DNA from: an uncultured Lachnospiraceae bacterium
Lineage (GTDB): Bacteria; Bacillota; Clostridia; Lachnospirales; Lachnospiraceae
Direction of reading: 5' to 3'
Length of the DNA: 32,268 nt
Assembly (NCBI GenBank): GCA_947178035.1
Contig: CAMWXA010000004.1
Span: 1 to 32,268 of the forward strand
The notes below the pieces were generated by a model. The model saw nothing but the letters and a program-made list of their open reading frames with translations. It was not told the DNA's origin and ran no database searches. Position 1 is the first letter of the stretch, and each line of letters begins with the position of its first letter. Both the position numbers and the translations under genes were made by a program. Positions 17,484 through 24,269 of the stretch are shown here, one piece after another.

Positions 17484-18518
17484 CTACTTGTGTAACTTTC
17501 TGGCTGTCCATCTCAAAATCCTCTCCCTCGCCTTTATTGCATCTATTCTGTTTATCAGCTTAGTCGGCTCTGTTTTCCGCCAGATAATTTTTCCTGCTAT
17601 CCTTCTGTCATTTTTATTTTTAAATCTAAGGCGTTTCCATCCCTGCAGTGACTGTACCCATATTTCCACGCAGTTCATACGTCTCGATAAAACCACTACT
17701 TCCCTTGATATCACCGCAAAAATTAAGATACCCCTGAAAGGATCCCCAAATATGTAGATCAATGCCAAGATATCTGCGATCAGCGCGAAAATCAGTCTCC
17801 CCCTGGTCGATTCAGCATCCTCCTTTACGTCCTTTATCTCATCATAATATATCGTTGCCCCCTGATCTTCCACGTATTTGCCAAATACCAGTCTGTCCTC
17901 ATAAAACCTCAATGTTTCATATGACTTTTCTTTTCTGCAGTCGGTTTCATAGATCACAGGGCATTTTGCACAATCTTCCCTTTCATTCCGGACATTCCTT
18001 ACCATCCGCCTTGGCCTTGTCAGTACGATATACCTCAACAGGTTACAGTCTGCAATGAGGTCAGTCTTGAATAAATAAGTGTTTTTGCAGTTTTCACGGC
18101 TTACTCGTATGATGATCTTACCTACAGGACCAAAATGATGTGATACCCCCATGATCACACCCACGAAGCCAAGGAAGCAGCCAAAGATCAGCGTTCTGGC
18201 CATCCAGACTGGTATGTGCGCCATCAGATTCTGTAAAACAGCCAAAAACACACATGAACAGATTCCCATTCCTGCCATCATTTTTATCACTCCGCCGCCC
18301 CCGGCTTCCAGTATCTTCACCTCCCTGTATGGTATCTCTATCTGCAAGCCGCCATGATCGGGTGCAAACAGCATTCTGTCATGATAGAAACGAAGCCTTC
18401 CATGTTCACGATGATGCGCTTTTTTGTCTACATCAGAGCGGCTCGTCTCCTCCATCCATCCTTCCATACCCATAATGTAACAGTCGGGATACATTTGCCA
18501 TGCAGTCCTATTGTCCAT
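17484..18518 (-). CDS. Membrane protein with duplicated LRFYxDR unit, possible tandem PH-like domains
   Basis: The 344-residue protein contains an internal duplication. Unit 1 (about 41-126) reads LRFYHDRMLF, then EIPYREVKIL, then two hydrophobic helices. Unit 2 (about 203-275) reads LRFYEDRLVF, then TIYYDEIKDV, then two hydrophobic helices. Each unit therefore looks like a short beta domain of bacterial PH or GRAM type interrupted by or joined to a helical hairpin. Four Cys residues between the units (C144, C158, C183, C186, with CAKC at 183-186) might bind metal. PH-like domains often sense or bind lipids, which would suit the membrane theme, but the domain call is inference from pattern. 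A strong AAGGAGG precedes the ATG. It lies 168 nt after the 122-aa zinc-motif gene; that spacer has a duplicated CACTGTT but no terminator. Confidence 0.78.
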   Translation of the reverse strand: MDNRTAWQMYPDCYIMGMEGWMEETSRSDVDKKAHHREHGRLRFYHDRMLFAPDHGGLQIEIPYREVKILEAGGGGVIKMMAGMGICSCVFLAVLQNLMAHIPVWMARTLIFGCFLGFVGVIMGVSHHFGPVGKIIIRVSRENCKNTYLFKTDLIADCNLLRYIVLTRPRRMVRNVRNEREDCAKCPVIYETDCRKEKSYETLRFYEDRLVFGKYVEDQGATIYYDEIKDVKEDAESTRGRLIFALIADILALIYIFGDPFRGILIFAVISREVVVLSRRMNCVEIWVQSLQGWKRLRFKNKNDRRIAGKIIWRKTEPTKLINRIDAIKARERILRWTARKLHK

Positions 18519-18686
18519 ACAAACCTCCTTATTTAACTTTTGAAATTCTGATTAAAATCTCATCCGCCGTCATCCCATACAAAAGTACCCCTGAAAATAT
18601 ACAGCTTTCTGCCTCGGATGGAGCACGAATACAGCGTCACACAAATATCAGTCACTGTTTTTCACTGTTATTTAGACAATGCTGCA

Positions 18687-19055
18687 CTAATTTGTGATCC
18701 ACCCGTTCCCTTGACAATACCTGCAGTCCGCCTCGCCGGTTCCCCCACATAAATCACACCGCGTGGTCGTCTTGTACAGTGTCGAGCCCTGTCCAAAGTC
18801 GATTGGATAATGCGTCTTCTGTAGTCCCCCCTGCCCGTCACAAGCAGGACATCTCCGCTTCCCAGCACCATCGCAGACTGAACATTTTGTCTCCTTCTTT
18901 GTCTGCAAATATCCTGATGTGGCTGACATATCTGTATATGTCGCGGTGCTGTTATTGGGAACCACTATCTGGGTTGCTGGTTTTTCATCATCCTGGTATG
19001 CCCACCAGATGACCAGCAGGGCAACGACTAATATTGCAGCTTTTTTCTTATCCAT
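18687..19055 (-). CDS. Membrane-anchored protein with DnaJ-type CxxCxGxG motifs
   Basis: From the ATG at 19055 (chosen because AGGGGG lies seven bases ahead; a longer frame to 19103 lacks a ribosome site) the protein has 122 residues. Residues 6-20 are a hydrophobic N-terminal anchor. Four zinc-ligand pairs follow: C58/C61 (CSVCDGAG), C69/C72 (CPACDGQG), C100/C103 (CDLCGGTG) and C111/C114 (CRYCQGNG), the pattern of the DnaJ cysteine-rich domain, but with no J domain. The domain is therefore presented on one side of the membrane, probably outside, where it may bind zinc and unfolded or partner proteins. The next gene upstream encodes a secreted protein with the same kind of motif; the two lie 79 nt apart in the same operon. 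Confidence 0.8.
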   Translation of the reverse strand: MDKKKAAILVVALLVIWWAYQDDEKPATQIVVPNNSTATYTDMSATSGYLQTKKETKCSVCDGAGKRRCPACDGQGGLQKTHYPIDFGQGSTLYKTTTRCDLCGGTGEADCRYCQGNGWITN

Positions 19056-19134
19056 ATTGATCCCCCTTTCCTTTCCGACAATTTGTTTGCCGCTGACATA
19101 CACAGTATATCAGATTCGGTTTATCCCCGCCTTC

Positions 19135-20139
19135 CTATCTTTGTCCTGTTCCTCCGCAGGTAGTGCAGGTTCCGTCAGTACACTTCGTACAATCCTGATA
19201 CCCATACCCATTAAAGAACTGATGTGATCCATGACACATCCAGCACTTCTTTGAACCGTTGCAGGATGGGCATGGCGAAGGAACGGGCTCATAACTATCT
19301 ATATATGCTTTTGCCTCGTCAATCTCCATGCGTCGGATCTCCGCATCGCTGTATCCCATCCGGCACCATATATCGTGCCTTTTCTCTGTCCATGCCTCCT
19401 GTTCCTCATTATAATCAGGATTGAACATCATACCAAAAGTGCAGTGCGCGCAGATCTGATATCCATCCCTGCAGTCCGAACAGGGGACAAAGGCCGAAAA
19501 CATGGTAATTCCTGGAATTGCCTGCCTTCCGCTGCCATTGCACGACTCACAACGTTTATCCAATTTTCCATCTCCGCCGCAATAGGTGCACGGAATTGTC
19601 ATGGACGGCTTGTTATTCATAAGTTCGCGCATTTCTGCATTCAGTGCATCCCTGCCCGCCAGGCCGGAATTGTCCGAAACAGTATTTTGCTGCGTGCCGC
19701 TGCATATTTTGCAGTTTCTCCCGCCACATTTCTGATAGGTAAAGGACGCTGCAAAAAAGGCATAAAAACCATTCGAAAACCGATATCCGATATTCTGAAT
19801 ACTTCCCGAAACAGTTATTCCATACTCCCTTGTCTCTCCCGGTGAAAGCACAATTCCCTCCAGACTGGCATCATCCATATACACTGTAAACGCATAATTT
19901 CCGCTGCTGTCATAGACTGAGAGTTCTGCATCCTCAAGTTCGTAGATATCATACGTATCACTGGTATTTCCGATAGATCCCGATATGTTGACCTGTTTCT
20001 CATCCCAGGTCATCTCAACCGGATAATAGACCAGACAATTATTGATATCAGCCTGCGCCGCCTTGGCATCGATCCCCATTCCTGTCATCATGATCACCGC
20101 CATAAAAATTCCCAGCCACATTTTCCATCTTGCTTTCAT
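19135..20139 (-). CDS. Secreted protein with multiple CxxC zinc-type motifs
   Basis: The 334-residue product has a Sec signal peptide (hydrophobic 8-22, likely cleavage after AKA near residue 27). Residues 30-130 form a beta-type domain. From 138 on, nine CxxC pairs are visible (143/146, 184/187, 197/200, 220/223, 230/233, 290/293, 299/302, 317/320, 325/328), several as DnaJ-like CxxCxGxG (CTYCGGDG, CESCNGSG, CTTCGGTG). This arrangement suggests several zinc sites in an exported protein, which is unusual because DnaJ zinc domains are normally cytoplasmic. GGAGG lies eight bases before the ATG. It is second in operon 2. A role in envelope protein handling or as a redox or zinc sensor feeding the kinase-NACHT protein is inference. 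Confidence 0.82.
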   Translation of the reverse strand: MKARWKMWLGIFMAVIMMTGMGIDAKAAQADINNCLVYYPVEMTWDEKQVNISGSIGNTSDTYDIYELEDAELSVYDSSGNYAFTVYMDDASLEGIVLSPGETREYGITVSGSIQNIGYRFSNGFYAFFAASFTYQKCGGRNCKICSGTQQNTVSDNSGLAGRDALNAEMRELMNNKPSMTIPCTYCGGDGKLDKRCESCNGSGRQAIPGITMFSAFVPCSDCRDGYQICAHCTFGMMFNPDYNEEQEAWTEKRHDIWCRMGYSDAEIRRMEIDEAKAYIDSYEPVPSPCPSCNGSKKCWMCHGSHQFFNGYGYQDCTKCTDGTCTTCGGTGQR

Positions 20140-20183
20140 ACATTTTCCTCCATTTCCTGTAAAATTTAAATAGTTTTTGCGCT

Positions 20184-20489
20184 TTACGCAAATTGGTTCA
20201 GGTATCTTCCCAGCTGCTCCCGCACCTGCAGGTCATCCGTATTCATGTAATCTGCGAGCATCCCTATATAGGACGCCCTGTCTACGGGAATGCTTCCCCC
20301 TGAAAACAACTGGTGGTACAAAAAGAAACTATCCTCGTCCCCCAGTTCGATCGCTTTGTGCAAAAAGATACGGCACAAATCCCTGTCAGTACCGCTTCCT
20401 CCCTCTGACAGAGGCAGCGCGAGCTGTCTCCACGCGGCCGCTTCCCCGCCCAACGCCTGAATGAGCAGCTTTTTTACCCTATCCTCCAT
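20184..20489 (-). CDS. Small helical protein, first gene of operon 2, function unknown
   Basis: A 101-residue protein from the ATG at 20489; a GTG one codon upstream (20492) is also well placed behind AAAGGAG. It appears wholly helical, and residues 35-65 (CRIFLHKAIELGDEDSFFLY) resemble a single TPR or Sel1-type helix pair, though too short to be sure. No signal or membrane segment is seen. It begins about 48 nt below the predicted start of transcription from the promoter at 20545-20573. A small hairpin (20176-20192) overlaps its stop codon, with no T-run on the transcript side, so transcription should continue into the zinc-motif genes. Confidence 0.7.
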   Translation of the reverse strand: MEDRVKKLLIQALGGEAAAWRQLALPLSEGGSGTDRDLCRIFLHKAIELGDEDSFFLYHQLFSGGSIPVDRASYIGMLADYMNTDDLQVREQLGRYLNQFA

Positions 20490-20544
20490 CACACCTCACT
20501 CCTTTCTTACTCTTAGAACTTTTTGTTCCGTTTTGTCCTAATTC

Positions 20545-20573
20545 ATTATATCGGTTTCTCGTAATATATGCAA
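20545..20573 (-). promoter_or_regulatory. Sigma-A promoter of operon 2, near copy of the operon 1 promoter
   Basis: Minus-strand TTGCAT (20568-20573) and TATAAT (20545-20550) are 17 bases apart. The spacer differs from that at 9389-9417 in three places and the -35 in one (25 of 29 bases identical). Similarity continues weakly into the start of the transcript (TAGGACAA versus TAGAACAA). The divergent XRE gene about 400 bases away is a candidate regulator. Confidence 0.8.
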
Positions 20574-20947
20574 CGTTTATTTGACTTGTTTTCGCCAAGG
20601 CTGCCAGGCAGTGGTTACAATTTGCACCCGCACCAGTTTTTAATAAGATATTAAGGTGTAAATTATAACGAATTTATCAATTGCTAAATCTGTTTGTAAC
20701 AATATAAAGTATAGCAGATACCCCTGAAATTTTTGGAAATTGTTTCCGCGATCAGGCAGGGAGACTTTCCCCACCCGCTGCGCAATCCGTGCGCCGCCTT
20801 AACGGCTTATTTCCTCTGCCCAGATCCGCACAAAAAAATACGGGGCCCTGAAAAATTTCAGGTGCACCCGTACAAGACATCAATATGTTGTATTTTCGAT
20901 ATATAGGCGGCGTATTGCCGTCGCTTTTATTATTGTGTTTTTTCGGA
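20574..20947. other. Non-coding spacer between operon 2 and the XRE gene
   Basis: No convincing gene is seen in these 374 bases. The left half is AT-rich and the right half has a GC-rich patch. The only clear structure is the minus-strand terminator at 20832-20872. An 88-codon minus-strand frame (20752-21018) crosses the XRE start and has no protein-like character. Confidence 0.6.
20832..20872 (-). terminator. Terminator-like hairpin pointing toward operon 2
   Basis: The arms TACGGG/CCCGTA (outer) and CCTGAAA/TTTCAGG (inner) form a stem at 20839-20872, followed on the minus strand by seven T residues (20832-20838). No minus-strand gene precedes it closely; it would stop any transcript running antisense through the XRE gene and insulate the operon 2 promoter. 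Confidence 0.7.
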
Positions 20948-20962
20948 TATAATATTACGTAA
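20948..20962 (+). promoter_or_regulatory. Probable -10 element and palindrome ahead of the XRE gene
   Basis: TATAAT at 20948-20953 lies 34 bases before the ATG of the XRE gene; the -35 (TTTTAT at 17 bases) is weak. A perfect palindrome TTACGTAA lies just downstream (about 20955-20962), where a self-regulating XRE protein could bind. Inference from position only. Confidence 0.45.
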
Positions 20963-20986
20963 ATACGCCATGGAGGATATAACAAT

Positions 20987-21307
20987 ATGACAGACATCAA
21001 TCCAATTCTGCACATCAAGGAGCTTTGTGCGGAGAGAGGCTGGTCGTACTACCAGCTTGCCAAATCAGCCGGGCTTCCCTACTCTACATTGAGCACGCTC
21101 TTAAACGGTGACAACCTTCCCTCGCTGACGACACTGGACAAGATCTGCACCGGCTTCGGGATCTCCCTTGCGGACTTCTTCGATCCCGGACGCGATATGC
21201 GTTTCCTGTCGGAGATGCAGGGAGAGTGTCTCTCGATCTTTAACGCACTCCCCGATGACAAAAAACAGCTGGCCATCGCCTACATGAAAGGTCTGAAAGG
21301 GGATTAA
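20987..21307 (+). CDS. XRE-family (Cro/C1-type) transcriptional regulator
   Basis: A 106-residue protein with an N-terminal HTH_3-type domain (about 8-65): helix ELCAERG, YYQLAKSAGL, recognition helix PYSTLSTLLNGDN, then PSLTTLDKICTGFGISLADFF, all standard for the family. The 40-residue tail is helical and probably mediates dimer formation. GGAGG lies ten bases before the ATG. It is the only plus-strand gene recognised, divergent from operon 2, whose promoter is about 400 bases away and shares its spacer with the operon 1 promoter. It may control either or both operons, but no operator common to all three was found. A hairpin with 12-bp arms follows its stop. Confidence 0.93.
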   Translation: MTDINPILHIKELCAERGWSYYQLAKSAGLPYSTLSTLLNGDNLPSLTTLDKICTGFGISLADFFDPGRDMRFLSEMQGECLSIFNALPDDKKQLAIAYMKGLKGD

Positions 21308-21319
21308 ATCTTTTGAATG

Positions 21320-21356
21320 TCAAAAAGCCTCAACATAAAAAGTGATGTTGAGGCTT
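21320..21356 (-). terminator. Terminator of the GH35-ABC operon, possibly bidirectional
   Basis: Perfect 12-base arms (21325-21336 and 21345-21356) enclose an eight-base loop; on the minus strand the stem is followed by a T-run (GGCTTTTTG). It lies 17 bases after the XRE stop, so it may also end the convergent XRE transcript, but the plus side lacks a T-run. Confidence 0.8.
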
Positions 21357-21378
21357 AGATCTGCTCTCGCCCTATTAC

Positions 21379-21695
21379 TCATCTCCTCCCGCCAAGTCCA
21401 CCGATTTCCCCATATATGTTACAAATCCTTTTCGATGCATCTTTAAATATTTTGACATCTACATCTTCCACTGAGAATAAATCCATATAAGTGTCTGCAC
21501 TGGGCGTATACATAATTTTCCACCCATTAGACAATTCAATGCCTCAACCGGCTGCATATATGTCACATCCTCTGCCACTTTGGCACTCACAAATTGATTG
21601 TCGATATACTTTACCCTGCTGTCATAACGCTGATATTCATCACATATCGCGCCTGACTGGTCCCGGGAGCCGTCATCCAACAAAATAAGCTCTGC
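21379..21695 (-). pseudogene. Broken gene with a glycosyltransferase family 2-like fragment
   Basis: Immediately after the stop of the ABC permease the minus strand continues with AELILLDDGSRDQSGAICDE then YQRYDSRVKYI, which matches the nucleotide-sugar-binding start of GT2 glycosyltransferases (VDDGSxDxSxxxCDxY). There is no start codon for it, and the similarity ends after about 35 codons. A second protein-like stretch lies in another frame (from about 21543 to the stop at 21379-21381: SADTYMDLFSVEDVDVKIFK and more). So at least one frameshift and a missing N-terminus or internal deletion are present. It is a decayed gene, perhaps a chimera of two, at the end of the ABC operon and before its terminator. 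Confidence 0.6.
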
Positions 21696-22475
21696 CTACA
21701 TCCCCATACTCTCATAATGCCGGATCCCTCTCTCAAACACGAGCCTCGCCAGAAGAAAAAACGTAACGCTGATCCCGAACATAGCTGCCGCAAAGAGCAG
21801 TTGGTGCTCTCCCCTTAAGATCTGAACGGGAACCACGCAGATAAACGCGTAAGGAATCACAAAAGACAATACGAACCGCACTGCTCCCGGATAAATCTGC
21901 ACCGGGTATTTTGCATACTGTCCGACACTTGCAGCGACATATGGAATCGTCGTCCTGCCTCCGGAATCATACCAGAATGCAGTGCAGTTTCCGATCAGGT
22001 AAACAGACATGCACAGAATCGTACCACACACAACAAAAAACAGGCTCATGAGAATCGTTTTGACACTCAGCACATCAAGCCTCGCAAGCAGAACAAACAG
22101 GCTCACGGTTCCCACGCCAAGGGAACTGATCCCCTGCAGCCCCATTCCATACGAAAGCACCTGAAACAACGGCGAGACCGGCCTGGACAATACCGCGTCA
22201 AACTGCCCGTCAAATATCATGGCAGGTATATCCCATATTCCCTGAAAGAAAACACTGCAGTTTCCTTCGGCAATGAACAGAAACGACATGATCAGAAAAA
22301 TCTCATCCCGCTTCCAGCCGGCTATATCCGGAATATAGCTGTATATGACAAAAGGCACCGCCATACTTAGTACTTTTGTAAGAATGCCTGAAACGAGCAT
22401 CATCCAGAAATTGAACGTGTACTCCATCTCCGTTTTAATATACTGCTCTTTCATTTTCATAAAAATCCTGATCAT
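21696..22475 (-). CDS. ABC-2 family exporter permease (second subunit)
   Basis: The 259-residue protein has about six hydrophobic helices and matches the ABC-2 family of putative exporter permeases (PF06182 type) in length and in features such as FDGQFDAVLSRPVSPLFQVL after the second helix, which is typical of the family. It follows the first permease gene by three bases and would form a heterodimer with it, driven by the ATPase encoded before them. The substrate is unknown. The stop codon (21696-21698) abuts the GT2-like remnant in the same frame. Confidence 0.85.
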   Translation of the reverse strand: MIRIFMKMKEQYIKTEMEYTFNFWMMLVSGILTKVLSMAVPFVIYSYIPDIAGWKRDEIFLIMSFLFIAEGNCSVFFQGIWDIPAMIFDGQFDAVLSRPVSPLFQVLSYGMGLQGISSLGVGTVSLFVLLARLDVLSVKTILMSLFFVVCGTILCMSVYLIGNCTAFWYDSGGRTTIPYVAASVGQYAKYPVQIYPGAVRFVLSFVIPYAFICVVPVQILRGEHQLLFAAAMFGISVTFFLLARLVFERGIRHYESMGM

Positions 22476-22478
22476 GTC

Positions 22479-23273
22479 TCACCCTCCCGCGATTGTCATG
22501 TTTTTGCGCGCACAGCCGTAAAGCAGGCTGTGAAGCAGCACCAGAATGGCCAGCCAGACAAGCTGCATTCCCAAAATCTGCACAATCCCCATACTGGTAT
22601 CGTCTCCCAGCAGCACGGAGACAGGAACCTGGATCATATACGGAAACGGCGTAAAACGCGCAACGTTCCCCAGCCACTCCGGAAACATTGCCACAGGAAT
22701 CATCGCACCCGAAAAGAAGTCAAAGAGCGCCGCCCGCGTCCACGAAATCCCCAGATAACCCGTAGAAAAAAAACACAGAAGACTGAAAACATCGATCATC
22801 ATGATGCGGAGCAGCACTGCCAGAATGACACAGGGTACGAAGCCCGCCACAGCGGCTGCTGATGGAATTTCCATGTACGCCCCGAAAAAAACAACCCCCG
22901 CCAGAACCACCAGAAAGTTCACCAGCGCCTGAAAAGCCAGCGCCCCCGTCATCTCGGATACAGCCTGCACCAGAAACGGAACCGGGCGGATGCATCTGGC
23001 GACGACCGTACCGTTTCGTATCTCCTTCGCCAACACGTTTTCGGAGGACCAGCCCAGCAGATTATTCAGGGAAAATGCGATCAGAATATACGTAAACATC
23101 TCCCGCTGCGTCATGGAACCAATCGTCCCGCCCTGCTGTCCGTACAGCGCGCCCCACAGCATGTACTGCCCGCAGAGCAGCACAACCGGGGAGAGCAGAT
23201 TCAGCAGAAAACTCGTCTTGTAATACAAATGACTCTGCAGGGAAATCGAAGTAAGCCTGAAAAAAGATTTCAT
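22479..23273 (-). CDS. ABC-2 family exporter permease (first subunit)
   Basis: The 264-residue integral membrane protein has six predicted helices. The family marker segment after helix two reads AKEIRNGTVVARCIRPVPFL, parallel to FDGQFDAVLSRPVSPLF in its partner, so the two subunits are paralogues. Its ATG overlaps the ATPase stop by four bases (ATGA). Proteins of this kind export small molecules, lipids or peptides; the neighbouring gene for a glycosidase gives no clear substrate. Confidence 0.85.
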   Translation of the reverse strand: MKSFFRLTSISLQSHLYYKTSFLLNLLSPVVLLCGQYMLWGALYGQQGGTIGSMTQREMFTYILIAFSLNNLLGWSSENVLAKEIRNGTVVARCIRPVPFLVQAVSEMTGALAFQALVNFLVVLAGVVFFGAYMEIPSAAAVAGFVPCVILAVLLRIMMIDVFSLLCFFSTGYLGISWTRAALFDFFSGAMIPVAMFPEWLGNVARFTPFPYMIQVPVSVLLGDDTSMGIVQILGMQLVWLAILVLLHSLLYGCARKNMTIAGG

Positions 23274-24250
23274 GCGTCTTCCCCCTTTTGAAAAATTCTG
23301 GAAACCACCTCATCGATATCGGGTTCCTGGATGGTAATATCCTCAATCTCAAATGCGCTCGTAACAGCATGCAGCACCTCCTCCGAGGAATACTGCCCCG
23401 GCTGGTAGACCACCTTGGTCGTCCGCCCCTCCGCTGAGACTCTCGCTCCCGGAAGCAGCAGCCGTATCTCCTGACGCGGTCTCCCCGTCACCCGCACCAT
23501 TTTTTCCGTCACATACCGGTGCTTTAACTGATCCAGCGTTCCGTCATAGATCAGCTTCCCTTTTGACAGCACAACCGCATCGTCACAGATTTCATCAATA
23601 TCGTCCAGATCATGACTGGTCAGCAGAATACCCGTACCCTTTTCCTGATTCATTTTCCGCAGAAAAGTCCGGATCGTATGCTTCACATTGATGTCCAGAC
23701 CAATTGTCGGCTCATCCAGAAAAAGCAGCTTCGGTTCATGTAGAAAAACCATTCCAATATCCGCCCGCATTCTCTGTCCCAGCGAAAGTTTTCTTGCGGG
23801 GGACGACAAGAGTGGTTCCAGCTCCAGCAGTCCGACGATCTGCTCCAGATTTCTTTGAAAAACCTGCCGATCCAGCCGGTATAACGTCTGTACAGCCTGG
23901 TAGCTCTCGATCACGGGAATGTCGATCCACAGATTTGATTTCTGCCCAAACACCACCCCGATCTCTCTTAGATACGGCCTTCCAGCCTTCCTGGGATCCT
24001 TTCCAAACACGCTGACCTCCCCCGCAGTCGGCGTCAGAATGCCGATCAGCACCTTGATCAGCGTTGATTTTCCGGCTCCGTTTTCACCGATGCACGCCAG
24101 CGCCTGTCCCTCATGCGCCTGAAAAGAGATCCCTCCGATCGCTGTCTTTTCCGTCCATTCCGAACGAAACAGATTCTGCACGGCTCCCATCATTCCCGGT
24201 TTCTTTACATTCACGCGATATACCTTTTTCAGTTCCTTTACTTCGATCAT
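23270..24250 (-). CDS. ABC exporter ATP-binding protein
   Basis: From the ATG at 24250 (AGGG nine bases upstream; the longer frame to 24289 would overlap the GH35 stop) the protein has 326 residues. It has Walker A GENGAGKST (55-63), Q-loop near FGQKS (101-105), signature LSLGQ (155-159), Walker B LLFLDE (175-180) and H-loop His213. The insert PGMMGAVQNLFRSEWTEK (18-35) before the first beta strand is typical of ATPases paired with PF06182-type permeases. The C-terminal 90 residues form the extra domain seen in this exporter class. It lies 19 bases after the GH35 gene, in the same operon as the two permeases. Confidence 0.92.
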   Translation of the reverse strand: MIEVKELKKVYRVNVKKPGMMGAVQNLFRSEWTEKTAIGGISFQAHEGQALACIGENGAGKSTLIKVLIGILTPTAGEVSVFGKDPRKAGRPYLREIGVVFGQKSNLWIDIPVIESYQAVQTLYRLDRQVFQRNLEQIVGLLELEPLLSSPARKLSLGQRMRADIGMVFLHEPKLLFLDEPTIGLDINVKHTIRTFLRKMNQEKGTGILLTSHDLDDIDEICDDAVVLSKGKLIYDGTLDQLKHRYVTEKMVRVTGRPRQEIRLLLPGARVSAEGRTTKVVYQPGQYSSEEVLHAVTSAFEIEDITIQEPDIDEVVSRIFQKGEDA

Positions 24251-24269
24251 ATACCATTTCCCTTTACAG

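Noticed and set aside
17286-17495. Plus-strand 69-codon hydrophobic frame
   Set aside because: No ribosome site, overlaps the end of the 344-aa gene, and lies over an inverted repeat; chance is more likely.
1-20573. Prophage or integrative element carrying the signalling operons
   Set aside because: No integrase, transposase, tRNA junction, attachment repeat or phage structural gene is visible in the window.
17728-20730. The 11-mer TACCCCTGAAA found near 17730, 18583 and 20720
   Set aside because: One copy is inside a coding region and the flanks differ; no structure or spacing pattern supports a shared site.
20752-21018. Minus-strand 88-codon frame across the XRE promoter
   Set aside because: Runs through the terminator hairpin and the XRE start with no protein-like pattern or ribosome site.
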